Part shown: piece by piece, positions 11,530-23,426 of the stretch
How the letters are laid out: every line of letters begins with the position of its first letter
How positions within the stretch are numbered: position 1 is the first letter of the stretch
Assembly (NCBI GenBank): GCA_900074885.1
Contig: FJUW01000009.1
Coordinates: 186,001 to 250,000 of the forward strand
From: Rhynchosporium graminicola
Lineage: Eukaryota; Ascomycota; Leotiomycetes; Helotiales; Ploettnerulaceae
Direction of reading: 5' to 3'
Length of the DNA stretch: 64,000 nt
Translations under genes and position numbers: made by a program
The notes under the pieces: model-generated
Database searches by the model: none
The model's input: only the letters and a program-made list of their open reading frames with translations
What the model was told of the DNA's origin: nothing

Positions 11530-14500
11530 AGGAAGGATTGGCGGCAATGAGGTTAGACGCGATGAGCTGTGGGTGATTTGGGAATGAGGTGAGGGTTTTG
11601 GGTGGGGAGCCATTTGGTCGGGCATTAGCGAATGAACGGAGAGCCTTATTTTGAGTTGGACCTTGGTGGTTGTTGGTAGCAAGCCATTTTCGTAGTTTGG
11701 ATTGCTTTTTTTTGGACTGCTTGCAGTCTATTTCTAGAGAATAGCGACTGAATTACGATTTTCGACCAGAAGGTTTGCTATAGTATAATTTGGCGCAGAA
11801 GAATAGAAAATGAACGGCAAGAAAGTCTTGCTCACCACCTTCCTAGTTGTCCGACCTTCTGATGTGACGTTGTACTTGATCCTGAGGTGTCCTGTCTTAT
11901 GATGCTTGGCTAATTCTTTTGGCTAATTCTCCCGTGTAGCCAGTGCCGAATCTGCGACTTACAGCAACTGTATCTTTCCCAGTGATGTGATACGACGTTA
12001 CTCAAAGTAAAATCGCGAAAGTGTTCCATGACTCCAACTAAGGCGACACCAATTCCAATGTCGGGACAGTATTCTGGGACCTGTATAACAAGAGAAATTC
12101 AACTTAGACTCACTCTGGCACAGCAACTGAATCGGCCTCTTCATCAAGTGTTTCATCCACCTCCTCCATTAACTATCTCATCTCATTTCATCCGAACACT
12201 CTGACGCCCCATATTCCAAAACAAAACGACTTTTGAAATTGAAATGGAAGAGGGAAAACAAAGAGAAGACGAACCAGTCTCAGCCATTCAAACTCCACAT
12301 TTTTGAATCTTTATTCCCGCTTCATGATGAGTGAGCCAGCCTGAGCGATATCTCCGGGACTTTGTTTTGTGCGGCTATATGCATGCCTATAGTGAGACTT
12401 TGGGCATGTCCAAGACAGGCAGGCAGGCAATATCGGTAAGCGTCAGCAAACCTCCTGGTCTGATCATTGCCGTGAATCACCAACCCATCTACACGCTTCG
12501 AAGCCAAGCAAAATATGCAATAAGAACCGCCAAATGAGTACAGTTCTGAGTATCTCTTATTCCGGACAAAGGTAAATGATGTAATGAATGTGAAACCTTG
12601 ATTGCAATGATTGCTGAGTTTAGTAAGGCCAGGCTGTATGAAGTGATAAGTATGATAATTCAACGAAGTTCAATGAACCTCGTAAACGACAGTCAGTGTT
12701 ATTGGAGAATTCTCCCGCAAGTACTCACGCTGGCGGCTAATACTCTAGAAAAGAGCACGGTTTTGAGAAATGTGTCAGAGTAACAACAAGCCGATGTGCG
12801 CCACGCAGAAACCGTCTTGGCAGTTCTGAATGCAAGGAGGTACGACTACGACTAATTGAGAGGTTAACGCTGCCGCGAGGCAATACAGCAAATTCCCCAC
12901 CAAGAATATATGTACACTGGTCAGTTTTCAGCACTAGCCTCTGATTGGCTGACAGATTGGGAGATACTGTATGAAAGACTACGTCGCAAAGCCTCTGATT
13001 GGACCCGGCCAATTGTTTCTTTCCTATAGCCTAGGTATGTAATCCCCTTTTCCGGGACATTGATTTTGCCTACATCCACAGCCATAAATGCATGCCGCCC
13101 TGTCCCGGAAGGATGGAAAACTGCAAATAGCAGATGGAGTAAAATAAGTGCGTCACGAGGCTACTTGAAGATTAAGAGTAGTAAGTAGGTATGGTACGCG
13201 AATAAAGAGTAGCGAATAGAATTTTATTGTGGGAAGAATGCATCTTTTACTTGAAGGAAGTAAGAGGAATTCTCTCGAGAGGATACACGGGGAGGACTTG
13301 AGGCTGGGCATACTTACTTGATAGGGAGGGATAGTAGCGGGAAAGTAAAGAGTGGCCAAGTAGATGTGGGTTTGGCGACTAGAAGAGATACGACGTATGC
13401 CAAGGAGAAAGGTAAGGCAAGCTTGTGAGTCAAACGTAATTCTGAGGCGTCTATCCTGCGATTCTGAGGCGTTAAATCCTTCGAGTGTAAGTTCGAATAG
13501 CCTTCTCTTCTGACCCTTCAGGTAAGAAGCAGTATGTTCTTACGAGTCGCGCGTATCGCCGATTGTAAAGTAATATACAACCTTATTAGCTAAGATTACA
13601 TGCCCAATAACTCTAAGAGAATAGGGATACACGAGAAAGAACTGGCCCTCTGGCCTCTGGTTCCCTTTTTCACTCGCCCAAGACTTTTGAAACTGCAAAT
13701 CTAATATCTTCAAGGTCCATTATTCGCGATTGGTCGGAGGTTCCGCTGTAGACAGCAATAGAGTTTCGCGGCACTAGCCAAATCAGATCAGATCGACAAG
13801 ACAAGCTTCCCAATGGTTTTCTCAAGCAAACACTTCCGCACCGTCGACCTGCGACGTTGACAGGAGCTTGGCTACTACTGTAGTCCGAGCACTAGATGAG
13901 TGGTTCGGCAGTGGCTGGTCAGTTTGTTTCGTTTATATGCGTTCGGATGAATACCAAAGTAAAGAAGGAAAAGTGTTGAAAAGTTCTTCCTTTGGTCTGA
14001 GACTTCAGTCAATGCCGGATCTTGTAATTGCCTGCCATACCAGTCAACACTCTGCTAATCCGTGACAGGTCGGAAATCTCTATATTCTTTGGTTCTCGAA
14101 CTTTATCGATGTAAAGGGAAAGTAATCTATCGTCGTTATGCAACAATTTCTGACATTCATCCAACAGTGATTGCGATAGATGAAAGTCCAGAATAAGCGC
14201 AGGATAATAGCAAGCTTGAGATTCATCGTCGATTCGACGAATGACCGTGCCAAGTTTAAAACCGCTTAAGAGCTGTCAGCGCCCGAAAGAGATAGTATGG
14301 AACTTCCCACCGGCTGTATTGGGAGTCCCTGGCGGCTCTCTTGGGGGAAAGTGGGGGGCATCTGTTCACCCACACGTTATGGTTTTCCTGGCCTGGGAGG
14401 AGATCCTGGAGATCCTTTGGCCCCAAAGCGTCTATTAGCCGGCTCCCCTCAGGCAAGTAATTAAGCGAGTACAGGCAGGAGCCAGAGATGAAGCTGCAGG

Positions 14501-15722
14501 TATTATCCTCGTCTCTTGGAACCCAATCGACGATTACTGATTCGCTGACTCGCCGCTCGTTGCGCTTGGGCATATCCAGGGTTCATGGCGGAGGAAAAGC
14601 TTGGTATGCACAACCAGCCATTCTCAGCCTCTCTAACCTCCTCCTTCTACCAAAATCAGTCAGTATCAATGATAGCAACTTGTCATTCAGCCGTTACACA
14701 TCGCATGCAGCATTCATCCAGTCCAGCCTCCGGCCCGGAATCATCTTGGGTACCTTAGGTACGTATCGCTACGTATCTAAAGGCACAGCGCGTCGCTTGT
14801 CGGCAAAACTCAGCGACAATGCTCGAATCTAACCAAACTTTCTAGTAAGGTGCGCGATATAATTTACCTTGGAGGCAGGTTCGTCGAATAGGCGTGTACA
14901 AGTAGCCTGGGCTGAAACATCAAACATTTGACTGGGCCTGCTGTGCGGACAGTGCTGGGCCTATCAATTTGCGGCCTTGTGCCCTGGTACCTGCATCTCT
15001 GGACGAGACAGCCAGGCGTGACCCCTACAGAACGATTGATGTGCGAACCCAAGGTCCGTCCCAAGCAGGTATGGCCGCCTCCCCCTGACTCCGTAGATGT
15101 AAGATTTCTGTCAGTCCTTGGGGGGGAACGTTTCCAAGAAAGTGTCCAACGGCTGGACCGTGTGCTTCGAAAATTGCGATAGGCGGAGAAGTAGCGTTTG
15201 TTTGCGCCTATGCAAGGGTCCCTCCTGCATCCATCCATTCACACACGGACTCTCTGAATAATGAACGTGTGTGTGACCATGGGTGGATGTCGTTTGTCCG
15301 AAGAACTTAATGTGATCTTGATCCCGTCCCGTAGGTAGGTAGGTAGGTAGGTGGCAGTGCGCAATGAATGGTTGTGCGAATGTGTTCAGAATACCCGTTG
15401 CTTGGTACTACATAAAATCTCTGCTTGAAGTTAAATTTCCCCGAAATTGACTTCCAAGCTAGGTCCGTATCCGTCCATCTCACATCCCCCCCCAACGCTC
15501 ATTTAATAAGCATCGCATTCCCCCTCACGGATGCATCCACCATCTCGAAATATCCAGCATCATCAACATTCTCAAATTCCCTCAACTTCTTGATCCGTCT
15601 CCACTGCTCCGGCTAGAAGGTACATTCACAAGCTTGATCTACTCTGGGATGCCGCATAGCTAACTGGGATACGCAGTGATACCCCACATCTGCGGATCAA
15701 CATACCAAAGAATACCCTCAAG
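11530..15722. other. 4.2 kb without a supported gene
   Basis: No gene is supported. A GTAG microsatellite sits at 15331-15352. Open frames such as those at 12322-12663 (-) and 14488-14832 (+) have no motif. Two CCAAT-box-like copies (CTCTGATTGG) occur near 12940 and 12992 without an adjacent gene. Part of the right end must be the promoter of the SOD-like gene. Confidence 0.5.
15331..15352. repeat. GTAG microsatellite
   Basis: Five and a half perfect copies of GTAG in tandem, about 370 bases upstream of the SOD-like gene. Confidence 0.9.
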
Positions 15723-16608
15723 ATGTACACTTCCATGGTGGCAGTCGTCTCGACAGCCCTTCTCACCTTGGCCAGCGCGCAAAATACCACCGATCTCATT
15801 ACTGGCAAGCTTGGCAACTCGACTGTCGCATCGAATAACCCAATCGGCAAGGTCTACACAGCTACGCTTCCCGAGAAGCCATTCTTCAACCCTAAAAATC
15901 CAAAGGGCAACATCAAAGGTTCCATCTCAGCAGCTGCGACCTCCAACGGAGTCGGCGTCAAGTTCACTGTCAGGTTCGAGAATCTGCCCACCAGCGGTGG
16001 CCCATTCCGTACGTATTTACGTGTGATTTATGTCAATGCGACTATGCTGATAGTAAATAGTTTACCATCTCCATGCTTCTCCCGTTCCAGCGGATGGGAA
16101 TTGCACCAAAGCTCTCACCCATCTCGATCCATTGATCCGCGGCGAGGTAAGCTTCCCGTTCGATCATTCCCTCGAGAAACATAACTAACATCCTCTTCAG
16201 ACCACACCCTGCAACGATGAATATCCTCAGACCTGCCAAGTCGGCGACCTTTCAGGGAAATATGGCAGCATCGTTTCCGACCCCTTTGAAGAAAGCTACA
16301 ACGATGAATATGCCTCCACTGTCCCAGGCAGTCCCGCGTTCTTTGGAAACCGTTCCTTCGTCATCCATTTCGCAAACAAGACTCGTATCACATGCGCCAA
16401 CTTCGTCCTCGCCTCGAACTCCACTGCTTCACGTGCAAAGCCAAAAAACACTCGCGCCAACGACCCAGCTACGAGCTCTACAAGGCCATCGCCATCTCCA
16501 TCGCCAACAGGCTCAGCTCCACCAACTCAAGTCACTGGAGCTGCCAACGCAATTTCCGCTTCTTTACTGTCCCTGACAGTCGTCTTCGGACTCTTTTTCA
16601 TGTTGTGA
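15723..16608 (+). CDS. GPI-anchored Cu-only superoxide dismutase-like protein
   Basis: Exons 15723-16008, 16061-16146 and 16201-16608 give 259 residues. A signal peptide ends near ALLTLASAQ. A Cu/Zn-SOD-fold domain follows with the Cu-ligand pair in YHLHASPVPADGNC (His 98 and 100), the CQVGDLSG turn, the FFGNRSFVIH strand with a further His, and ITCANF. A Ser/Thr/Pro-rich stalk and a hydrophobic C-terminus (SLLSLTVVFGLFFML) fit GPI anchoring. Extracellular Cu-only SODs of fungi dismutate superoxide at the wall, often during host contact. One feature is odd: the His normally seen in the GDLSGKHG turn is Tyr here (GDLSGKYG), so metal binding or catalysis may be altered. Family assignment is firm by motif; activity is not. 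Confidence 0.87.
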
Positions 16609-19600
16609 TGATTGAATGAATCAACGAACAACTGTCTTTATTCTTAATTAATGATGGGGGGATTTTTTTATATATTTTTTTTTAGATAATTGAATGGCGT
16701 TGATGGGGGGGATATCTTCTTGCTGCATGTTTTCACACGCCAAGATGGAACTTTACTTATGATGATGATCATGATGGTCTGAAATAAGACCGGCACTCGT
16801 GCTAATACCTTGCAATACATGCAAAATGCTACACTAGATGGGCAGAGCGTTAGATACCAACAAGAATCCGTTACTTTTGACTTCATCATGACTCTTTTCT
16901 TTCCAGGCATGACTCTTACATATACCTTCAACCTTTTCTTTCACGAAGTAGGTTCATGAAGTGTCAATCCCCTACTACCCTGATCTGAGTAATGTACAAA
17001 CGGCAACTTACCTCATCCCTGCCAGCTTCCTTCAACTACTAAGCGTGATTTACGTATCCACTTTTCCCCCAATTGACTAAACAGTCCAGACCTCCCCTGT
17101 ACATCCATGCACATCCAGGGTCCTCGTTTCAAATCGCCAAGCTTTGTTTCAAACTCTATCTCTCTCTCTCTCCCTCCCTCCTTCCTTCCTTCCTTACTTG
17201 ACTTGCCTTACCAACCATACCTCCGGACCTCCGGAGCTCCTGCTTCTCCAATGGTTCTGACTCCTGAGGAACATTACCCTTGGTGTTGGTGCACCTCTAA
17301 GCGGAAATTAAATCCCTTCTGTCGCGTTTCACGACTTGCAAGTGCCGGTTCGGTGAGCTTGCTGGATGGAGACTGGTTGGATGTTTGGTCTGACTCGGTA
17401 CTTGGGAGCCGTTCTTCTTGAGTGAGTGAGTGAGTTGGTTGGAGAGAAATGTAAGTTGGTTGGAGAGAAATGTAGATGGATATATATGCATGCATCACTC
17501 ACTGCCGCTTACGATCTGCAGAATCATCTTCTCAAGGGCTCATTCACTGCAGTCACTCCAAAGCGCGTCCTCCGTCGGAGTTTTGTTGTTCAGGTAAAAG
17601 ATTTCACTGAAGCTAATAGAGTCGGCAAAGCAGATAGATGGTTTGATTGAGACTCTCCAGGAGTGAAGAAAGACCCGTTGGGAGGTCCGTGACGGGCGGA
17701 GAGGAAATCATTTCCGCAAAACTTTCGCGAATTCACACTTGAGGTCCTTTTGTGATTTTATCACTCCAGGTTTTCGAGACCCGCTTACGCGAGGAGGGCT
17801 GGATACCTAGACTATGACAAGCTAGGTAGTGAGGGACTTCGGAACTTGATGTATATCAAATATTTTCTGAACACTTCTCGATATCTTGCTAGGTCGGTAA
17901 TGTTACCGTGCCTGATTCGAATTCTGCGAAACGGTCCCTGCGAAACGGAAAGAGGCTTTGATTAATGCCGTCTTGGAGTCTTGTCTTCAACTTGTCAGAA
18001 GGATAAGTAGGGTAGATTATGTTCTTCATGGGTATTTGTGCTTGTGCTGAGTGGGTGATTGGTAGGCGAGATGTGCTGTTTGTGTTCTCAGGGTCTGGAT
18101 CTCGAAAATTGGGAATCTGGGGTGGGAAAGGAATCCTTGTTGAATGAAATGATGACTAACTAACACTGATCACAGAAGGTTGCGAACAAATGTAAGTCAT
18201 TTATCGTTCACTGGGTCGATTTACATCACTTGGTAGGCGGCTTAATTAATCATTTCATTTCGTCTATATCCCGGTGGATGAAAGATGGATTTAACAGTTT
18301 ATCTGTTGTTCGCATGATAATGTTCTTTTCTTGCACTTCCTTGCTTCTTTCTTTGATCGCGAGATATCCTACGATATCACGTCCCTACCTAATAATAGGC
18401 TAATAATAGGAAGAAGCGCTATGAAGTACGGCGGTAAAACCCAGTGGGGATAACACATAGACAACGGAAATGCCATCACACGAGCGAGCGTGCTGTTTTA
18501 TCTGTCTCCCTTCGTAAAATAGGTTTCTCTCTTCTAGAGCGAGATATTCCACGAGATCAAGTAATAGCAACGGAAAATTGAAGCGGTATGAACGTAGTAG
18601 GAGGAAAGGTAGCCAGGACCATATCATCGACCAGGGAAATGAAATCAGGTAGACGTGCTTTGCTTCTCTATTTATCATGGTCGGTGAGAAAGCCGCTCGT
18701 GTTCACTAAGGTGCTGCATCGAAATACAGTTAGATATTTTGATCGCTACGATATCTCCCTATTCTGACTCATATCTGAAAACGTGATAGTTTTTGAGCTT
18801 GAAGGTCGATAGAGATTAAACGTTGCCTTAGAAGATCGTAGGCAACTTACAGTATCCACTTTCTTAAAATTGTCAAGTCATTGTGATTTGTCGATTCACA
18901 TAGTATAACGTTACTGAGCTCTAGGTACTGACTGAGGTATACATAGCAGAATTCTCCCCGAGGAATCATGACCAGCGATTTCACTTCCCTTCTCCTTGAC
19001 CCTGGTTTAGACCTGTCTGTGTAAGAATTCTTTCCTCTGGGAAAACAAAGCTAAGCCAAAAGTTCCATGCTGGGCAAAGCAAGCAATTCAGGAACCTCGT
19101 ACTAAATTTGACCGAAGCTAGGCAAATCAGCGCTTTCAATAGAGGGGCGACTCTTCGACGAACGGCAGAAGCCTAAATATTAGTAACAGCTACAGTTCTT
19201 CAAATATCATCAACTGCACAAGTACGGGTGGTTATCGTATTTGATGTTACAACACTGAGTTAACTAGTAGGTCTAACTGACAGAGGGATAATGAGGGAAA
19301 GCGTGATCAAGATCTTATATTCGAAGCCCTAAAATAGCTATAAAATGCCTCTATCCTACCTAAAGTACCTTGAAGCAGTCGGCTACCTTCCGTGCTTATC
19401 TATTTTATATGGACCTATTATCCTTTCATCTGTATTGATTACTTGAGAGAAAATAGTCATCACATATGACTTCTATACGCAGGATTAACAGGTCCATAGT
19501 TTTGCCTATTGGAGAAGCAGAGCTAACTTTACTAAAGCGGTTCAGTTTGTTTTTGAGCCTACCTCTATTGGGTAGTTCAGAATGATAGTCAAGATTACAC

Positions 19601-22600
19601 CTGAACGAAAGCGCTGGGGCAAATCTTATCTCTGCAAAGCAGATTAATACATTCGTAATATTTCGCCTGGGTAAAGTCGTCAAATAAGTATACGACTGTA
19701 ACTTCAAATGCTAATATACTGTAATCATTTTGTGAGTTTCATCGTTGTCGAGTCGTCACTTTAAAGTCATATATACCTGTCTACTTTCCCGAAGGTGGTA
19801 TATAGCCTACGAAAGAATCGTCTGGCTTAATTCACTGGTGAGAAACAGGATTCACCTCGGATATTCCCCCCCCCCCCATCATGACTTTAGGAAAGGTATC
19901 GATTGAAAGAGATAGTTGGCCTTGAAGCATTACGTGAGGAAGTATGATATTATTTAAGACGATATTCCATTAAGCACTTGACCGTCAAGTAGCGCTCCAT
20001 TCCCATTCGCTGTAGATGAGATCATGAGCTTTTCTAGTCTCGAATTCGTCCTACCTACGCAAGTAAAGATTTGAGAATAAGTGAGTGAGTGTCATTGCCT
20101 TCCTTCGTCTATTGCTCGAAAGGCGGGCTTGAATGAATGCATGGCTGGATATTAAGATATGGGCTGTTCAGTCAAGTAGCATCGAGTGCACCTCAAAAAA
20201 ACAATTCAAACTCGAAAGTAATATGCTTCAGAGTCCTCATCTTGGATTTTTGATCGCAATCTCCTCTAGATCCAGCATGGTTGCTTAGACTCAAGTCCTC
20301 TGAGTTGAGGTGAGTACACTAGCTGTTGAGTTGAGTCAAATATGAAGAAAGTTTCGTACACGGAGTAGACTCCGTGTATATTAAGTAGCGTAAAACAGTA
20401 TAAAGTAAGTATCAAGCAGACTTAGGAGGTGTAAGAAGTACCTTTACTTACTACAAGTAAAGCTTAGAGAGAAAAATCAAGTTTTGGTCTAATATCGGGC
20501 TATAAAGAGTGATATATAGCCTACCGTCTACTATAGTATAATACAGTTGACGTAGGTATAATACAAGTAGTAAGCTAGATATTACCCCTTGTACCTCTAT
20601 GAAGAATTTGTATAGCTAGTGAGCGGGACTCTGAGTGGAGTTGAGTCTGGGGTACCTCAGTGCTCAATTCAATTCAACTCAGCCCAATCACTACGCTGTC
20701 TGGATCTAAGATCTATGCTTCTCAACACACTCATCACGACCATCTGTGTGAGGAGATCTCATCCAAATCCCACTCACTCGATCTCACTAAGCGATTCCCT
20801 AAATCAAGGCATCACAGTGCTATTCATTTATAGTCCTCGATTACTGTCTCCTCTCCTCTCCTATTCCAGAAATGCATCACCAGCTCACTCACAAGAACAG
20901 TCTCTATCTCATCTCATTTCATCTCAGCTTCCACAAACCCTTCAAGTATGCTCCTGCTTCTCCGTAGGCCGTGTTGAACATCCATAAACTTGAATCAGAC
21001 CAACTGGCGGACTACATTTGAAGTTTTACCAGTGAGAAGAAAAGCAAGGGGAGTTCTTCGATTACACGACTCTTGTCTCTTATGTTTACATGGATATAAA
21101 AATATAGGCGACGGTGGCTGCCACGGTTTGATCATGATGGAATACCGGATCGATCTATTCACAAGGTAGGTCATGACTAGTGATTCATCCAGATGAAATT
21201 CTTTCCGACAGTTCCGCAACTACCCTCTATCAAAACAAGTCTCATCAAATCCAGAAATCAGTGAGCAGACATCATCACGCCTGATCGATCCGCTCCGCAC
21301 AACATGTACAAAAGGTCCTGGCATTTATTATCAACCGACACCCTTCATCACAATTTATTTACAGTCGACAGATTCCTCGCCACCAGCAGAGAGAGAACCT
21401 CACCAATTGCATCATGAAATAAGGGTGGCGATTTCACCTTCTGTAGAGCCTAGCCTAGCCTAGCCATATCTTAAGCTCAGTACCAACATCTGGGAGGACA
21501 GAAAAACAACCCTCCAAACATCTTCTTTCGGCTCGATTCTGTATACACGGTAGACACGCAATCCGCAACACGCAGCGTGGAGAAGCCAGAATTGACTCCG
21601 GTAGAGACATTCAGGACAGAAGGGGTGCTCGTGTGGAGTGTATATCCTGGATCTGTATCTTAGTTGATATGAGATTTTATATGCCAAGTAATGTCTGACG
21701 GAGATGGTCTCATAGAACCAGCAGGATCACCTGTAGACAGGCAGTAGGCTATGTGCTCCTCGATCCAAGGGAGGATATCAAATGGTTTTATTTTATTTCA
21801 TGGAAGCTGAGCTAAGCTAGGCTCAGGAGTGCAGGTGGGCGGTTAGCAAACGAAATTTATTCCAACTTTGAAAATCCTGGAGAGAAAGGTGAGGACAAGA
21901 ACAACGTCCACTCCAACTCCTGCTCCCACTCCCACCCTACCAAGCGGGACAATCGCCTCTGTAGGTATGTCTCACACCTCGAGCTACTTATCAGTAATTG
22001 CTTTTTCCTATTTTTGAAGTCAGACGGACTCGGAGAATTATCTTCGGTTCAGGGTCCCTGACCTTGTTATAAGACGCGGTATATGAATCTAGGGCTGAGT
22101 GGTCACTTTAATCGAAATGTTCCACCGCGACGATCCTTGGGTTTGACGCAATTAGAGACATCCGTGAGTAGAGCTCGGCAAGACGAGTAAGACTTACCTT
22201 GGAAGTCACGAAGTACGTACTGTATGTATGATAAGGAAATCGTGCGTGGCAGCCACTTATGCATGTCGTTTATACAGCGCGAGCCAAGTGGTTAATGCAT
22301 GCAGGAAGATTAGATAGAAGATCCTGATATGGATAGATAGATGGTATTATAGATAAGAGTGGTAATAAATACAATAGATCTGAGCGCCTTCTGCGTCATG
22401 AATAGATATCTTATCTCAATGCGAGGAAGTGAAGAAAAAATGAACTAAAATGGAGTCAAGTTGCAACATGACCCAAACCAATAGTGCTATACGGATGGGC
22501 CCTTACCCAAAATTCCAAGACGAATATGTCTGTCCCGACCAACCAACGCCGCAGTACATCAACCTGCCTAGATAGACCCTAACATGCATATGCAAGTGCA

Positions 22601-22655
22601 ACGAGGAAATTTAAATGCTGTAGAAACTTAAGTAACGAGAAGAAGAGCAAACATC
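16609..22655. other. 6 kb AT-rich, gene-empty interval
   Basis: No coding sequence is supported. From about 18.3 to 20.6 kb the sequence is AT-rich and full of TA steps, with stops in every frame. This is compatible with repeat-induced point mutation of old repeats, though no element can be named. It contains pyrimidine microsatellites (about 17159-17196), a 12-C run (19866-19877), a 10-bp hairpin (20357-20378) and a CCTAG triplet repeat near 21449. Confidence 0.55.
20357..20378. repeat. Perfect 10-bp inverted repeat with 2-nt loop
   Basis: TACACGGAGT and its exact complement ACTCCGTGTA are separated only by AG. It lies in AT-rich gene-free DNA. Such a hairpin could be the end or core of a small decayed inverted-repeat element; nothing flanking it was identified as a target-site duplication. 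Confidence 0.85.
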
Positions 22656-23426
22656 TCATCGCCACGTCCCATGGATCTTCGCCCTCCTTGGTCGACTCTT
22701 CAGCCCTACATCCCCAGCACCCATCAGACTTTTCCACCTCCTCCCAACACTTCCCCTATCCTTGCCTAAACTCCTCGCGCAATCCTGCCATTCGCTCTTC
22801 GTCAACTTGAGTTTCTCCAGTACAAGTTCTACCAGCAAGCGGTCATCATCCGTCGACCAATCGCCGCTAGAACTAAAACCCTCAACACTGGGAAACACGG
22901 TCTCGCTGCCCTGCTTCTCGACGTCCGCTAAGCGCAAATCGTGGAAATCGGAGCGGGCGAGACCAAGAGGTATGATTTCCGGCGCGAAGCGCATCCGTTT
23001 CGGTGTGCTGGGTCTCTCAATGTGTTCCTCTTGTTCGCTGTCTCCGTCTTCGACATCATCACGGCTCATTTCGTCGTCTGTAGCTCGCGTTCTTTTGTTG
23101 ATTCCGCGAGGAGGTGGTGCGGCGCGCTTCGTGATCTTCCTCCTCGAGGTGAGAGAAGGTGTTGACTCTTCAGCGCGCTTGCGCTCTCGTAGACGCAATT
23201 TCATAGGCGAGGATGGAGCGTCTGCGTGGGTTGTTGGGGGGGATGGTAAGTGGTTTGGAGGCGAGAGCATTGATTGTAATGCACGACATGTTGAGTATAT
23301 ATTGTTGATGTTGGGACGAGAGGAGGGTGGTGGCGAGAGAGGTGGAGATGCGAAGGGCGCAGATTGGAATCGTGTTTTGGGCATTTGTGAAGAGGAGTCG
23401 CAGCCTAATGCTGAAGGGAGTAACAT
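22656..23426 (-). CDS. Myb/SANT-like domain protein
   Basis: A single exon read from the ATG at 23426 gives 256 residues; a second Met 13 codons later (23387) is also plausible. The open frame continues upstream but without an ATG. The first two thirds are Ser/Pro- and Arg/Lys-rich with an acidic patch (DDVEDGDSEQEE) and a basic stretch (SRRKITKRAAPPPR) that could be a nuclear signal. Residues ~190-235 (WSTDDDRLLVELVLEKLKLT, then SEWQDCARSLGKDRGSVGRRW) have the tryptophan spacing and helical pattern of a single Myb/SANT repeat, followed by a basic end. A DNA- or chromatin-binding role is likely, but no specific family is recognised and the target is unknown. Confidence 0.72.
   Translation of the reverse strand: MLLPSALGCDSSSQMPKTRFQSAPFASPPLSPPPSSRPNINNIYSTCRALQSMLSPPNHLPSPPTTHADAPSSPMKLRLRERKRAEESTPSLTSRRKITKRAAPPPRGINKRTRATDDEMSRDDVEDGDSEQEEHIERPSTPKRMRFAPEIIPLGLARSDFHDLRLADVEKQGSETVFPSVEGFSSSGDWSTDDDRLLVELVLEKLKLTKSEWQDCARSLGKDRGSVGRRWKSLMGAGDVGLKSRPRRAKIHGTWR

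Noticed and set aside
13440..13530. GTTCGAATAG sequence resembling a tRNA T-loop
   Set aside because: No acceptor stem, anticodon stem or D-loop can be folded around it; a nearby short TTCTGAGGCGT duplication explains the local structure better.
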